A stretch of 64,000 bases of DNA from Pseudomonas ovata (GTDB taxonomy: Bacteria; Pseudomonadota; Gammaproteobacteria; Pseudomonadales; Pseudomonadaceae): positions 186,001 to 250,000 of the forward strand of contig NZ_QFFU01000007.1 of the NCBI RefSeq assembly GCF_003131185.1. Reading direction: 5' to 3'. Shown piece after piece: positions 1-9,932 of the stretch. Position numbers and translations under genes: made by a program. Every line of letters begins with the position of its first letter. The first letter of the stretch is position 1. Below the pieces are notes generated by a model. That model did not search any database. It was not told where the DNA came from and saw nothing but the letters and a program-made list of their open reading frames with translations.

Positions 1-3000
1 CGTTTGCGCACGACAGGCGCCACCCGGTCCAGTATCAACCGCTGCAAGGGAGCCACCGTGCGCAACTGCGCCAACAGATCGTCCAGGTCACGAAATTCCT
101 TGAAGCAGAACGACGCGTTGAACAGTGCATGCAGCACCACCGGCCCCTTGCGGGTGTCCAGCGGCGCGATCAGGTAGAGGCAGGCCACCGGATCAGGCGC
201 CATGTCGGGGCGTGGCACCAGGGTCAAGGGGCGCAAGACGATGTCACACCCGTGCACCGGCTGACGCGCCTGGCTGTCGGGCATTTCCAGAATGCACTGG
301 ATGAAATCGAAGGCGGTCGGGCTGAGCGAGCCCTGCATTTTCATTTCCAGCGCCACCAACGACAGCAGGGTCGGCACCTGACGAATGAAACGTTCCCGGC
401 GCTGCGGGTAGTGCGGATCGGTCGGTGCCAGCCGTTCGGTCAACAGCCTCCGGTAGTGCATGCCCAGGTCCAGTTCATGCACCAGCGCGGCGACATAGCC
501 GGCTGTCAGCCCGGCCGGGTGCGTCATGTCCGGCGGCACACTGACGCTCAGGCTGGCGCCCTGCAGGTGGGCGAAGTGGTTCAGGGCGAAATCCACCAGG
601 CTTTCACTGTCGACCTGCGTGGCGGCCGGGATGGCCGAGGGAATGCTGCCCAGCGGCACCGGGGCCGCAATGTAATGGGTCACGGTCACGATAATGCGCT
701 GCGGGTCCGGCGCCCCATCGGGGAAATCACGGGCCAGGGCGACCAGCAGGTGCTGACGGGCAAAGCCGTGGAGCGACGCGATACCGCTCAGAAAGTCTTC
801 GTTGCGATCTACGTCATGGCCGTAACGGCTCAACAGGTCGGCATAGACGTCCATGTCGGCCATCGAGGCCGAGCGCAACCACGGCGGCAGCATGGCCAGG
901 AGCACTTTGTTCTGGATGCGGAGGGCCAGGTTATCCAGACAGACCAGCAAGCGTCGATCCTCACCGGCCAGGTCGATGTAGCGCCGGCACAGGGGGGCCG
1001 CCAGTCGTTGGCTGCGGGCCTGTTGCAGGGCATTGTCGACGCGTTGTTGCTGGCGCTGCTGTTCATCGTGCTGCATGCGGCGAATGAAATGCCCGTTCTC
1101 CGGCGCCCGCTGCAAACGGAACGAATGACCTGCCCCCAACTGCTCATCGAGGTGGCGGCGGTCAGGCTCATCAAGCAGCGCCAGCCAGCGTCCCCGTCCG
1201 GCCGGGGGCGCCATGCGCCGATTGAGCCATTGTTCAAGCGCGTGCATCGAGGCCAGAGGTTGCAGGCCGGTGATCGATGACCAGAACAACAAGGCCTGTT
1301 GTGGCTGACCGGCCAGGCTGATGACCCAGGCATCGGCCATGGCCAGCGGCAGCGCCCGGCCATCGGCCAGCAGGATCAGCGCCCTGGCCTCGACCTGCGC
1401 ATGCCCCAGGGCCGGACGCGTCGTGGACTGCGGGTGGTCCAGCACATGCTGCAGCCAGTCGGCGTGCAGTAGCGGAAACGACTCGGTACGGCGCGCCACG
1501 GCCAGTTCCAGGCGTAACAGGGCTTCACGCAGGGTGCACAAGGTCTGGCCCGGCAGTGTCTGGGTGTGCCCCTGGCGCAACGCATGTGACTGGAAGGCCT
1601 CGACACTGTTGGCACACAGTTCGTGCAGACGCCCGGCGGCGCGGGCCAGCAGGTGGTCGAGCAGCGGACGGTTGAAGGCCATCAGGGGTTGCCAGCTGTC
1701 ATGCACTGGCAACTGGCCAAACGCTGCACTGCCGGTCGGCAAGGGCCCCGGGCGGGCACCGCTCATGTGCTCCAGCAGCAGGTCGATCAGGCCCAGCCGT
1801 TGCGCAGTGACCACCGGCGCAGCAGGCTGTACGCCGACGTGGTTGTCTTCGTGATTGTCGCCACCGGTTTCGACCCAGTCGATTTCTATCTGCGCTGCAC
1901 TTAACGGCTCAGGCGCACCCAGCACCGCCAGCCACGGGCTCAGCGCCTGCCTGGCCAGGCTTTCCAGCCGCGGCCGCCGGTCATCAAGCGCAGCCAGCTG
2001 CGTGACCAGTCGGTTGACCTGCTCCAGCCAGATGGCCGCAGGCTCATGCGGGGCAGCGGGTACCTGGGTCTGCGCCGACGGCGGTAGCGGCCAGGTGCTG
2101 GCAAAGGAGGAAGGCGCTGCCGCCCAGCGCCGACTGCCTTCGATGAAAGGCAGGCGGCCATCGAGCAGACTGCGTACATCCAGGGCGTCGTCGAGCATGG
2201 CCTGTTGTTCCTGCGGCTCACGGCGAGCGCGCCTGAAAGCTTGATCCAGATTGCGCTTTTGCAACGCGACCAGCGCGTCGATGCTGTCCAGGAACAGCGG
2301 CGCGCTCAACGGATAGGCCTGCACCTCAAGCCCACCGGTTGCCGGCCACAACGCCTGATCATCCAGGGAAAGATACCCCTGCAACTCTGCGCGCCCGGCC
2401 TCGCTGCTGGCCAGCGAAACCAGGGCTGGCCAGTCGCTCAGATAGCGCAATCCCCTGGCGGGGCAGTACAGCACATCGCCCTGTGTGCCGAGATGAATCA
2501 GGTACAGGCCGATCAATTTGAACGGTCCCTGCCCGCCCACACTGACCGCCAGCCGACTGATCGGGACCGGCGCGGCAGTATCGAGCAGCCGCGTGCCCAC
2601 CTGCACCAATGCCTCGGCCCACGAGTGCCCGGCGTGCTGCGCCTCGAAGGCCTGGTGGGTCAAGGCGTCGGCCAGGGCTTGGGCGAAGCGCGTGCGGCGG
2701 TTCACCCCATGCGCATCGTGGGCAAGCCAGAAGTCATCGAGTCGGCTGTCGACGTCGTGCTTGAGGTCGGTGGATGCCGGCGCGTCATGCCACTGCGGCA
2801 AGTGTTCCAGTTCACGACTGAGTTCGCTCAGCATCTGCGCCTGGTGATCGACGATGCGCAGCATACGCGGTGCCAAGACCTGCGAGCCGAGTACCTGGTA
2901 CTCGAACACCGGTTCGCGGCCGGCAAGCACGGCAAAGCGCTGCTTCAAGCGCTCTGCAAGCGCTGCCCGGTCAGTGAAGCGCTCAAGGCCCCAGGCCAGG

Positions 3001-3272
3001 GTGTCCAGATAAAGTGTCTCGGCAGCTTGCTGCCGACGCACGATCAGCAGGGCCGAGGCCAGGCCCAGGGGCACCGGCGAGCCATCCTCGAGCAACAAGG
3101 TGTAGACAGCAGGCGCGTCGGCGGCGTCAGGCGCAGCAGCCTTGAGGCCGTCCAGGGACAGCAGCCAGTTCAGCTCAAAGGCATCGAGGGTTCCCTGGTC
3201 CCTGGCGTGGCGCAGGTTGTGTGCAAACCTGTCGCGCAGCGACTCGACATGAAAGTAAGGGGTGGGTGACAT
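1..3272 (-). CDS. Very large DUF6543/dermonecrotic-toxin-like protein (3' part beyond window)
   Basis: A minus-strand frame stays open from ATG at 3272 to the window edge, giving more than 1,090 residues and no stop. The start has an AAGGAA ribosome site about 8 bases upstream and reads MSPTPYFHVESLRDRF. The composition (Leu/Ala/Arg-rich, no obvious membrane segment) and the stretch GPVVLHALFNASFCFKEF near the left edge resemble the giant Pseudomonas proteins annotated as DUF6543 or dermonecrotic toxin domain. That assignment is from family memory. The catalytic part, if any, would lie beyond the edge, so activity cannot be judged. No secretion gene is adjacent. Confidence 0.6.
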   Translation of the reverse strand, partial: MSPTPYFHVESLRDRFAHNLRHARDQGTLDAFELNWLLSLDGLKAAAPDAADAPAVYTLLLEDGSPVPLGLASALLIVRRQQAAETLYLDTLAWGLERFTDRAALAERLKQRFAVLAGREPVFEYQVLGSQVLAPRMLRIVDHQAQMLSELSRELEHLPQWHDAPASTDLKHDVDSRLDDFWLAHDAHGVNRRTRFAQALADALTHQAFEAQHAGHSWAEALVQVGTRLLDTAAPVPISRLAVSVGGQGPFKLIGLYLIHLGTQGDVLYCPARGLRYLSDWPALVSLASSEAGRAELQGYLSLDDQALWPATGGLEVQAYPLSAPLFLDSIDALVALQKRNLDQAFRRARREPQEQQAMLDDALDVRSLLDGRLPFIEGSRRWAAAPSSFASTWPLPPSAQTQVPAAPHEPAAIWLEQVNRLVTQLAALDDRRPRLESLARQALSPWLAVLGAPEPLSAAQIEIDWVETGGDNHEDNHVGVQPAAPVVTAQRLGLIDLLLEHMSGARPGPLPTGSAAFGQLPVHDSWQPLMAFNRPLLDHLLARAAGRLHELCANSVEAFQSHALRQGHTQTLPGQTLCTLREALLRLELAVARRTESFPLLHADWLQHVLDHPQSTTRPALGHAQVEARALILLADGRALPLAMADAWVISLAGQPQQALLFWSSITGLQPLASMHALEQWLNRRMAPPAGRGRWLALLDEPDRRHLDEQLGAGHSFRLQRAPENGHFIRRMQHDEQQRQQQRVDNALQQARSQRLAAPLCRRYIDLAGEDRRLLVCLDNLALRIQNKVLLAMLPPWLRSASMADMDVYADLLSRYGHDVDRNEDFLSGIASLHGFARQHLLVALARDFPDGAPDPQRIIVTVTHYIAAPVPLGSIPSAIPAATQVDSESLVDFALNHFAHLQGASLSVSVPPDMTHPAGLTAGYVAALVHELDLGMHYRRLLTERLAPTDPHYPQRRERFIRQVPTLLSLVALEMKMQGSLSPTAFDFIQCILEMPDSQARQPVHGCDIVLRPLTLVPRPDMAPDPVACLYLIAPLDTRKGPVVLHALFNASFCFKEFRDLDDLLAQLRTVAPLQRLILDRVAPVVRK

Positions 3273-3291
3273 GGCAGCGTTCCTTTTGCAC

Positions 3292-3329
3292 AAAAGGCCA
3301 CCGCACACGCACGCAGCGTGTGGATGGCC
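3292..3329 (-). terminator. Candidate terminator after chrR
   Basis: An imperfect inverted repeat (arms around GGCCA..CC.CACACGC) lies between the chrR stop and the next start. On the minus strand it is followed by TTTTG. The position fits a chrR terminator, but the stem has interruptions and the T tract is short. Confidence 0.35.
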
Positions 3330-3390
3330 GAAAAATGAAAAAGGAGCCTAACCAGAGTGTGATGCAAGGCTGCCGTACATATGGCTGCCT

Positions 3391-3951
3391 TCAGGACTTG
3401 CGGTTTTTTTCCACCCAGGCGGCGAAGGTGTCGATGAATGTCTTCAGAAACCCTTGGGTGCGTTCGTTCAGGGTACCGTCTTCATTGAAACCGGCACCGA
3501 TGTTGCCCAGGTAGGCTTCAGGCTGTTGCAGGCAGGCGACATCGAGAAACACCAGCGACTGGCGCAAGTGGTGGTTGGCGCCAAAGCCGCCGATGGCACC
3601 CGGCGAGGCACTGACGACCGCGCCTGGCTTGCCGCTGAAAGCGCTCTTGCCATAGGGGCGCGAGCCGACGTCGATAGCGTTTTTCAGGGCGCCGGGCACC
3701 GAGCGGTTGTATTCGGGGGTGACAAACAGCACGCCGTCGGCGCTCGCCAGGTGCTCGCGAAAGGTGCTGTAGGCGGCTGGCGGGTTTTCACCGTCGATGT
3801 CTTCGTTATACAGCGGCAAGTCGCCGATTTCGACAATGTTCAGCTTCAGGCTTGCGGGGGCAAGCTCGGCCAGGGCCAAGGCGATTTTGCGGTTGATCGA
3901 ATCTTTTCTGAGGCTGCCGACCAGAACGGCAATAGAATGCACCTGACTCAT
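3391..3951 (-). CDS. chrR: NADPH-dependent FMN reductase, chromate/quinone reductase type
   Basis: This 186-residue flavodoxin-fold protein has the FMN phosphate loop GSLRKDS (residues 12-18) and the family hallmark TPEYNRSVPGALKNAID from residue 78. Length and sequence match the P. putida ChrR/YieF group, soluble flavoproteins that reduce quinones and, incidentally, chromate with NAD(P)H. The start is MSQVHSIAVLVG with AGGAGTTTCC just upstream. It stands alone between a divergent-looking gap and the large toxin-like gene. Family assignment is firm. The physiological substrate is inferred from relatives. Confidence 0.88.
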   Translation of the reverse strand: MSQVHSIAVLVGSLRKDSINRKIALALAELAPASLKLNIVEIGDLPLYNEDIDGENPPAAYSTFREHLASADGVLFVTPEYNRSVPGALKNAIDVGSRPYGKSAFSGKPGAVVSASPGAIGGFGANHHLRQSLVFLDVACLQQPEAYLGNIGAGFNEDGTLNERTQGFLKTFIDTFAAWVEKNRKS

Positions 3952-4143
3952 GGAAACTCCTGCTGCGAAGGGGGGGTGAAGACTATGAGTTATAGATGAA
4001 ACGCTGGTTGAGTTGTATGAAGCCTGTGCTTTTCTTTTCAGTCATGAAAAGGACAGCGTGGCTGCCGAACTCAAAGGCCTTTTAGTGGTCTACAGGCGCG
4101 ATTCACACGCAATGTTCGCGGTTCTTACAGAGGTTCAAGGCAA

Positions 4144-4356
4144 ATGGCTGCAGTTATGGTCGGACAGTTTCAGGCAAGAGATGCCGAAGGGCGCGTCTAC
4201 CCGATGCATGAATTCCAGGAGGCACGCAGCGATGCCGAAGGTGGCGCGCATGTAGTGACCACCTACCGCCTGGCGATCGGAGACCGCATCAATCACCTGG
4301 GGGGTGACGAGTTCGAGCTGGTGCAGAATGGCGTCAAGCTAACCCGTATCCGCTAA
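4144..4356 (+). CDS. Conserved small hypothetical protein
   Basis: A 70-residue soluble protein beginning MAAVMVGQFQARDAEG and ending VQNGVKLTRIR, preceded by AAGG five bases before the ATG. The C-terminal half (YRLAIGDRINHLGGDEFELV) reads like a small beta-rich domain. I recognise it only as the kind of short conserved protein seen near dnaQ/rnhA in Pseudomonas, with no assigned function. It is convergent with the acetyltransferase gene, with about 30 bases between the stops. Confidence 0.6.
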   Translation: MAAVMVGQFQARDAEGRVYPMHEFQEARSDAEGGAHVVTTYRLAIGDRINHLGGDEFELVQNGVKLTRIR

Positions 4357-4388
4357 TAGCCAACAGCGCACTGAGTCGCTGCCGTGAC

Positions 4389-4934
4389 TCAGTTGGACGT
4401 GAAGATCAGGTACCAGAAAATGCCGGTTTCACGCGTCTGCGGGTCGATGCCGCGATAACACAGGTGATCGACGCTGCCGACCACAAAGCCGAAGGTCTCG
4501 TACAACCGACACGCGGCCAGGTTGTTGTTCTGGGTTTCCAGCACCACCCCTGCCAACTCGCGCGCCTGGCTCCACTGCCGCGCCCTTTCCAGCAACGAGC
4601 GCGCCACCCCCAGGCGCCGCGCCGGCCGGTCCACGGCCAACTCGTCGATATAGCCAAAACCGTTCCAGTGCGCGCGCAGCACAATGTGTCCCACGGCGTG
4701 CTCGCCCAGCCAGGCGACCAGCACCGTGGCCTGGGTGGACTGGCGCCGGTCACACAATTGCGGGCAGTCGAGGCCGTAGTCCTTCTCGAAGGGCTCGACT
4801 GTTTCCAGGGCCCAGGCGGCTACCGGTTCACCGACCCTGGCATCGGCATAGCCGTGCACCATGAAGGCGAACTGGCCGTTGAGCAGATAATCCTCGAACG
4901 TCTCGTCCGCCAGACGGATGTCCAGATTGGGCAT
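4389..4934 (-). CDS. GNAT-family N-acetyltransferase
   Basis: About 181 residues with the GNAT acetyl-CoA core: the beta4 strand IDELAVDRPARRLGVARSLL carries the R-x-x-G-x-G/A pyrophosphate loop, followed by GVVLETQNNNLAACRLYETFGF typical of the C-terminal half. The substrate is unknown. I chose ATG 4934 (MPNLDIRLADETFEDY) because it begins 15 bases beyond the dnaQ stop. A longer frame from 4991 would run into dnaQ, and neither start has a strong ribosome site. The gene is probably cotranscribed with, or coupled to, dnaQ. Confidence 0.8.
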   Translation of the reverse strand: MPNLDIRLADETFEDYLLNGQFAFMVHGYADARVGEPVAAWALETVEPFEKDYGLDCPQLCDRRQSTQATVLVAWLGEHAVGHIVLRAHWNGFGYIDELAVDRPARRLGVARSLLERARQWSQARELAGVVLETQNNNLAACRLYETFGFVVGSVDHLCYRGIDPQTRETGIFWYLIFTSN

Positions 4935-4948
4935 GGCACAGATGTCGT

Positions 4949-5719
4949 TCAGGAGACTGCCGACTGACCGGCCTCCTGCATCTGCACCCACAATGCCGGC
5001 GCCCCGGCCGCCTTGGCGATGATGGCCAGACGCGCCTCGTGTTCGGCCAGCTCGCTCTCACTGGCGCGAATGACCCGCGAGGCCGGGCGGCTGGCCGGCA
5101 AGCGCCGGATTTCACTGGGTCGGCTGGAGTCGCCATCACCACTCTCGGTGCCCTGCCCGGCCAGTAACAAGGTGGTCTGGCCACCGGTCATGGCCAGGTA
5201 GACGTCGGCGAGAATCTCCGAGTCGAGCAAGGCGCCGTGCAGCTCACGGCCGGAGTTGTCGACGCCATAGCGCTTGCACAGGGCGTCGAGGCTGTTGCGC
5301 TGGCCAGGATGACGCTCACGGGCCATCTGCAAGGTATCGAGGACCGTGCAGTACTGGGTGATGTCGGTCTTGTCGGCCTGGCCGATCAGGGCGAATTCGT
5401 TGTTGATGAAGCCAACGTCGAACGCCGCGTTATGAATGATCAGTTGCGCGCCACGAATGAATTCGTAGAACTCGTCGGCGACCTCGGCAAAACGCGGCTT
5501 GCCGACCAGGAATTCGTTGGTGATACCGTGCACGCCGATGGCGCCTTCGTCACTCTCGCGATCCGGCTGCAGGTAGACGTGGAAGTGCCGGCCGGTCAGG
5601 CGACGACCGATCAGCTCGACGCAACCGATCTCGATGATGCGGTGGCCATCGGTCACCGGCATACCGGTGGTTTCGGTGTCGAGCACGATCGAACGGTTAT
5701 CGGTATTTTGCAATGTCAT
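4949..5719 (-). CDS. dnaQ: DNA polymerase III epsilon subunit (3'-5' proofreading exonuclease)
   Basis: A 256-residue protein with all three exonuclease motifs: ExoI DTETTG (D14, E16), ExoII HNAAFDVGFINNEF (D101) and ExoIII HGALLDSEILADVY (H161, D166). The C-terminal tail after about residue 185 is the low-complexity linker and alpha-subunit-binding segment of this family. It proofreads for the replicative polymerase core. Order with rnhA upstream on the same strand is the usual Pseudomonas arrangement, but here 370 bases of repeat-containing DNA separate them. The start MTLQNTDNRSIVLD has a weak ribosome site. Confidence 0.96.
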   Translation of the reverse strand: MTLQNTDNRSIVLDTETTGMPVTDGHRIIEIGCVELIGRRLTGRHFHVYLQPDRESDEGAIGVHGITNEFLVGKPRFAEVADEFYEFIRGAQLIIHNAAFDVGFINNEFALIGQADKTDITQYCTVLDTLQMARERHPGQRNSLDALCKRYGVDNSGRELHGALLDSEILADVYLAMTGGQTTLLLAGQGTESGDGDSSRPSEIRRLPASRPASRVIRASESELAEHEARLAIIAKAAGAPALWVQMQEAGQSAVS

Positions 5720-5848
5720 GGTTCGTTGCCTCTTGTGCAGGCGGCGATCTTAACATGGGGTTACGAAGCAGTGCGTGGGGTGGGCCGAGTGGCAAGCGGC
5801 TTCAGCCGTGCATGTATGGCCTCCAGAGGCCCGTCAGTGCAGCGCAAC

Positions 5849-6046
5849 TTGTGGGAGACAGCCCTGCTGGCGATGGCTATGGAACAGACGCAGCAGATAT
5901 ATCGTCCTTGCTGGCCTCATCGTCGGATCGCCGCCCGCAGCAAGCCGCCTCCCACAGGATTGATGTCGCCCAAGGGCTCATGCCTGGCACCTGACCGTGG
6001 GAGACGGCCTGTCGGCGATGGCGGCGGTACAGACTCAGCGGATGTG
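5849..6046. repeat. REP-type repeat cluster between dnaQ and rnhA
   Basis: Three copies of a GTGGGAG-led repeat occupy the dnaQ-rnhA gap: 5849-5900 and 5995-6046 in direct orientation, and an inverted copy ending CTCCCACAGG at 5939-5959. The two direct copies match over about 48 bases, from GTGGGAGAC through CGATGGC and ACAGAC.CAGC.GAT. This resembles the extragenic palindromes common in P. putida and P. fluorescens. I see no convincing gene in 5720-6089. Confidence 0.7.
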
Positions 6047-6089
6047 ACGGTTGCCGCCCAGAGCCAGGCGATGCCGCACCCGTGTGCAT

Positions 6090-6536
6090 TCAGGCCTTGG
6101 CGCGCACTTCGTCGACGCCACGGTTGGCCAGCTGGTCGGCGCGTTCGTTGCCCGGATGGCCGATGTGCCCGCGTACCCATTGCCATTTGACCTGGTGCCG
6201 ATTGACCTGCTCGTCAAGCTGCTGCCAGAGGTCGGCATTCTTGACCGGCTCTTTGGCGGCGGTTTTCCAGCCGCGTTTTTTCCAGTTGGTCATCCACTCG
6301 GTGATGCCCTTCATGACGTACTGCGAGTCGGTGACCAGCGTCACTTCGCAGGAACGCTTCAGCGCTTCCAGACCACGGATGGCCCCGGTCAGCTCCATGC
6401 GGTTATTGGTGGTGTTGGCTTCGCCACCCCAGAGTTCCTTTTCCTGGCCCTTGCAGACCAGCAACGCGCCCCAGCCACCCGGGCCGGGATTGCCCTTGCA
6501 GGCACCGTCGGTAAACAGTTCAACCGATTCGCTCAT
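6090..6536 (-). CDS. rnhA: Ribonuclease HI
   Basis: 148 residues starting [15 protein letters not shown]. The catalytic acids fall at the E. coli positions: D10 ([16 protein letters not shown]), E48 ([10 protein letters not shown]), D70 (VTDSQYV) and D134 (GNERADQLA), with H124 in RGHIGHPG. It degrades RNA in RNA-DNA hybrids such as primers and R-loops. The frame extends upstream to 6809, but that would overlap the methyltransferase gene, so the internal ATG at 6536 is used. A GGGA ribosome site lies upstream. Confidence 0.96.
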   Translation of the reverse strand: MSESVELFTDGACKGNPGPGGWGALLVCKGQEKELWGGEANTTNNRMELTGAIRGLEALKRSCEVTLVTDSQYVMKGITEWMTNWKKRGWKTAAKEPVKNADLWQQLDEQVNRHQVKWQWVRGHIGHPGNERADQLANRGVDEVRAKA

Positions 6537-6586
6537 CAATGTTTTCCCAGCTAATACTTCAAATACAGGGCCTGGGCGGGCCAGCC

Positions 6587-7345
6587 TCAGGGCTCGCAAC
6601 CGTCGCGACTGACCTTGGCCAGCGGCATCGGGATCAGCGTGCTCACAGGCTCGCGTCGCGCCTGACGCAGCGGGCGCAGGCCCACGACCAGCTTGCGCGC
6701 CACCAGCAGATAGAATCCGCCGCCCGGTGCCTGGTTGTTGTGGCCCCAGGCTTCCAGCCCGTGCAGGCGCGCCTGCCAGTTGGCCGATGCAAACGGCGGA
6801 CGATAGCACCCGAAGCGGCGCTTCTCCAGCGCAAAACCCAACAGGTTGAGCCAGTCGGCCACCCGCGAAGGTGAAATGCAGCGCGCCTTGCGCAGGGCGC
6901 CGCGGCTGAACAGGCGGCGCAGTCCCCAGGTGCTCCAGGGGTTGATGCCGATGATCACCAGGTGTCCGCCGGGGCGCACGCTGCTGGCCGCCTCACGTAA
7001 CAGGCCATGGGGTGAAAGGCAGAAATCCAGGCCATGCTGCAGCACGACGATGTCAGCGGCATGCTCGCTCAGGGGCCAGGCCTGTTCTTCACAGACAATC
7101 TCCATGCCGGGCAACGGCGCCCCCAGGCGCACGGTGCGCTGCACCTGCGGCGCCAGCGGCGGGTTCTGGGCATTGGGCCCGTAGTGCACCAGGTAACCAC
7201 CGAAGAAACGCGCCAGTTCCTCTTCGACGACACGGCGCTCTTCTTCGACCAGCATGTGCCCCAGGGGACCGGACAACCATTCACGGGCCGCCTGGGTCAA
7301 TGCCAGCCATTGCGGGTCGGCCTGGGCAAACGCTTGATCGGTCAT
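6587..7345 (-). CDS. Class I SAM-dependent methyltransferase
   Basis: 252 residues. The middle carries the methyltransferase core pattern [18 protein letters not shown] followed by [20 protein letters not shown], which matches the motif II/III region of Methyltransf_11-like enzymes. The usual glycine-rich motif I is not clear. This gene sits upstream of rnhA and divergent from gloB in Pseudomonas genomes. The substrate is not evident from sequence. Start ATG 7345 has GGAGGAAAC just upstream. Confidence 0.82.
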   Translation of the reverse strand: MTDQAFAQADPQWLALTQAAREWLSGPLGHMLVEEERRVVEEELARFFGGYLVHYGPNAQNPPLAPQVQRTVRLGAPLPGMEIVCEEQAWPLSEHAADIVVLQHGLDFCLSPHGLLREAASSVRPGGHLVIIGINPWSTWGLRRLFSRGALRKARCISPSRVADWLNLLGFALEKRRFGCYRPPFASANWQARLHGLEAWGHNNQAPGGGFYLLVARKLVVGLRPLRQARREPVSTLIPMPLAKVSRDGCEP

Positions 7346-7434
7346 CGTTGTGTTTCCTCCGGGAGCTGACGGCTCGACGTGTATGCGTGCAGTGCCTAAG
7401 ATGCACTATTGTTTCTCGCCAAGCGAACTGCGCC

Positions 7435-8214
7435 ATGATACAGATCCACGCCTTGCACGCTTTCAGTGACAATTACATCTGGTTGTTACAAGACCCGACA
7501 ACCCGCCACTGCGCGGTGGTCGACCCGGGTGACGCCACACCGGTGCTCGACTGGCTGGCGCACAATCCGGGCTGGCAACTGACCGACATCCTGATCACCC
7601 ACCACCACAACGACCATGTGGGTGGCGTGGTTGCCATCAAGCAGGCCACTGGCGCACGCGTGTCGGGGCCGGCCGGTGAAACCATTCCGGCCCGTGATGT
7701 GGCGCTGGCCGACAATGACCAGATCAGCACACTGGGCCTGAGCTTCGATGTACTGCTGGTGCCCGGGCATACGGCAGGTCATATCGCCTTCTACCACAGC
7801 GACCCGCACCAGCCCTTGCTGTTCAGCGGCGACACCTTGTTTGCCGCCGGCTGCGGACGCCTGTTCGAGGGCACGCCCGAGCAGATGCACCAGGCCCTCA
7901 CCCGCCTGGGCGCCCTGCCCGACAACACGGCCGTGTACTGCGCCCATGAATACACCTTGAGCAACCTGCGCTTTGCCAGGGCCGTGGAGCCGGACAACCC
8001 TGACGTGGCCGAGCGCTTCGAGCAGGTCACCCAGCTGCGCCGCGAAAACCGCATCAGCCTGCCCTCAAGTCTGGCACTGGAACACTTGACCAATCCGTTT
8101 CTCAGGGCCCATGTAACATCCGTTAAAGAAAAAGCTGACGAGTGGAGCGGCAAGGACAATACGTCGCCCTGTGCGGTTTTCGCCAGCCTGCGAGCCTGGA
8201 AAAACGGGTTCTGA
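7435..8214 (+). CDS. gloB: Hydroxyacylglutathione hydrolase (glyoxalase II)
   Basis: 259 residues of metallo-beta-lactamase fold with the metal site [10 protein letters not shown] (residues 55-64), then [26 protein letters not shown] and [13 protein letters not shown], all diagnostic for glyoxalase II. It hydrolyses S-lactoylglutathione to lactate and glutathione in methylglyoxal detoxification. The open frame extends to 7012 through the divergent gene, but [16 protein letters not shown] at 7435 is the conserved start. Confidence 0.95.
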   Translation: MIQIHALHAFSDNYIWLLQDPTTRHCAVVDPGDATPVLDWLAHNPGWQLTDILITHHHNDHVGGVVAIKQATGARVSGPAGETIPARDVALADNDQISTLGLSFDVLLVPGHTAGHIAFYHSDPHQPLLFSGDTLFAAGCGRLFEGTPEQMHQALTRLGALPDNTAVYCAHEYTLSNLRFARAVEPDNPDVAERFEQVTQLRRENRISLPSSLALEHLTNPFLRAHVTSVKEKADEWSGKDNTSPCAVFASLRAWKNGF

Positions 8215-8311
8215 GGTGACCACCTGGCCGCTCAAAGTTCCCTAAAGGTTGACCAGTGGCGGCGCGCTTTCTAGAATCGCCCGACATTTTTGCCTGGATA
8301 CACCCCGGACA

Positions 8312-9928
8312 ATGTCGTCATCTACTGGAAAACCCGCGAGTTCCGACACATTGACGCGCCTGGCTCAAGCCATCGCGGTGACGGCAAGCGCGCTGTTGGC
8401 AGGCTGTCAGACCACCGGTCACGTCGAGCCCGACACCCAAACGACCTCGACCTGGCGCAGCCAGCCCAACCTGGCGGCAGGCATCAAGCAGAAGCCGATC
8501 TTCGCCCCCACGCCTTCGCCGCAGGCCGCGCCGCAGGACGTGTGGGAGCGTATCCGCCTGGGCTACCAGTTGCAGCAAAGCAACGAGATGAACCCGCGCA
8601 TCGACCAGCAACGCCTATGGTTCGCCAACAACCCTTCGTTCCTGGAAAACGCAGGCGAGCGCGGCAGCCTGTACATGCACTACATCGTCGAGCGCCTCGA
8701 AGAGCGCAACATGCCGCTGGAGCTGGCCCTGCTGCCGGTGATCGAAAGCGCCTACAACCCGATGGCCATTTCCCGCAGCCAGGCAGTCGGCCTGTGGCAG
8801 TTCATTCCGTCCACGGGGCGTTATTTCAACCTGCGCCAGACCAGTTTCTATGACGGGCGCCGCGACATCCAGGCCTCGACCAACGCCGCGCTCGACTACC
8901 TGAGCCGCCTGCACGACATGTTCAACGGCGACTGGATGCTCGCCCTGGCGGCCTACAACGCCGGCGAAGGCACGGTCAGCCGGGCCATCGAGCGCAACGA
9001 AAAACTTGGCCTGCCCACCGACTACTGGAACCTGCCGCTGCCCCAGGAAACCCGCGACTACGTGCCCAAGCTGCTGGCCCTGTCGCAGGTGGTGCTGACC
9101 CCGGCCGCGTACGGCGTGAACCTCAACCCGATCGCCAACGAGCCGTATTTCGAAGTGGTCGAAGTGAACAAGCGCGTCGACCTGTCGCGCGTCGCCAGCC
9201 TGGCCAATATCGATGAAGACGAGCTGATCCAGCTTAACCCGGCCTTCAAGAAGCGCATGACCGTCGACGGTCCGCAGCACTTGCTGGTGCCGACCGCCAA
9301 GGCGCAACTGGTCACCGCCAACCTGCCGAACCTGAAACCGGCCGAGCTGATGGAGTGGCAGCACTACCGGGTTCGTCGTGGCGACACCCTCGACAGCCTG
9401 GCCAAGCGTTACCAGGTGTCGGTCAGCTCGCTCAAGAGCAGTAACCGCCTGGCAGGCAATGCCCTCAAGATCGGCCAGTCGCTGAACATTCCCGGGCAAC
9501 CGGGCGGCATCGCCCAACCCGCCTTCGACGTGGTGGCCAGCGAAGACAAGCCGGGGCGCTCGCGCACCTACCGGGTCAGGAACGGCGACAACCTGACCAC
9601 CATTGCCCGCACCAACAAGGTCGATGTCGAAGACCTGCAGCGCTGGAACAAGCTCTCAGGCCATCGCCTGAAGATCGGCCAGTCCCTGGTAATCCAGGAC
9701 ACCGCCAAGGCCGCCCCGGCCCGCAGCAGCACCAAGGCCACCGCCGTGGCCAGCACGGCGGTGGACAAGGAAGGCAAGCCGGTGCAGTACAAGATCAAGA
9801 AAGGCGACTCGATGTACCTGGTGGCCAAGCGCTTCAATGTCGAGATGAAGCACCTCAAGCGCTGGAACCCACGCTCGGGCCAGGCCCTCAAACCCGGCCA
9901 GACCCTGACCGTCTACCTGCCGCATTGA
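8312..9928 (+). CDS. mltD: Membrane-bound lytic murein transglycosylase D
   Basis: 538-residue lipoprotein. The signal ends in a lipobox LLAGC with Cys32. The SLT domain carries catalytic E145 in LLPVIESAYNPMAISRSQ and the companion VGLWQFIPSTGRYF. Three LysM modules close the protein, at roughly 350-395, 418-462 and 493-538 (YRVRRGDTLDSLA, YRVRNGDNLTTIA, YKIKKGDSMYLVA). It cleaves peptidoglycan to 1,6-anhydromuropeptides at the outer membrane. The start at 8312 (MSSSTGKPAS) gives a normal lipoprotein signal. Confidence 0.93.
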   Translation: MSSSTGKPASSDTLTRLAQAIAVTASALLAGCQTTGHVEPDTQTTSTWRSQPNLAAGIKQKPIFAPTPSPQAAPQDVWERIRLGYQLQQSNEMNPRIDQQRLWFANNPSFLENAGERGSLYMHYIVERLEERNMPLELALLPVIESAYNPMAISRSQAVGLWQFIPSTGRYFNLRQTSFYDGRRDIQASTNAALDYLSRLHDMFNGDWMLALAAYNAGEGTVSRAIERNEKLGLPTDYWNLPLPQETRDYVPKLLALSQVVLTPAAYGVNLNPIANEPYFEVVEVNKRVDLSRVASLANIDEDELIQLNPAFKKRMTVDGPQHLLVPTAKAQLVTANLPNLKPAELMEWQHYRVRRGDTLDSLAKRYQVSVSSLKSSNRLAGNALKIGQSLNIPGQPGGIAQPAFDVVASEDKPGRSRTYRVRNGDNLTTIARTNKVDVEDLQRWNKLSGHRLKIGQSLVIQDTAKAAPARSSTKATAVASTAVDKEGKPVQYKIKKGDSMYLVAKRFNVEMKHLKRWNPRSGQALKPGQTLTVYLPH

Positions 9929-9932
9929 TCGA

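Noticed and set aside
129..3269. Plus-strand frames of 383 and 354 codons at the left end
   Set aside because: The minus strand carries one continuous protein with sensible composition and a good start at 3272. The plus frames are its antisense.
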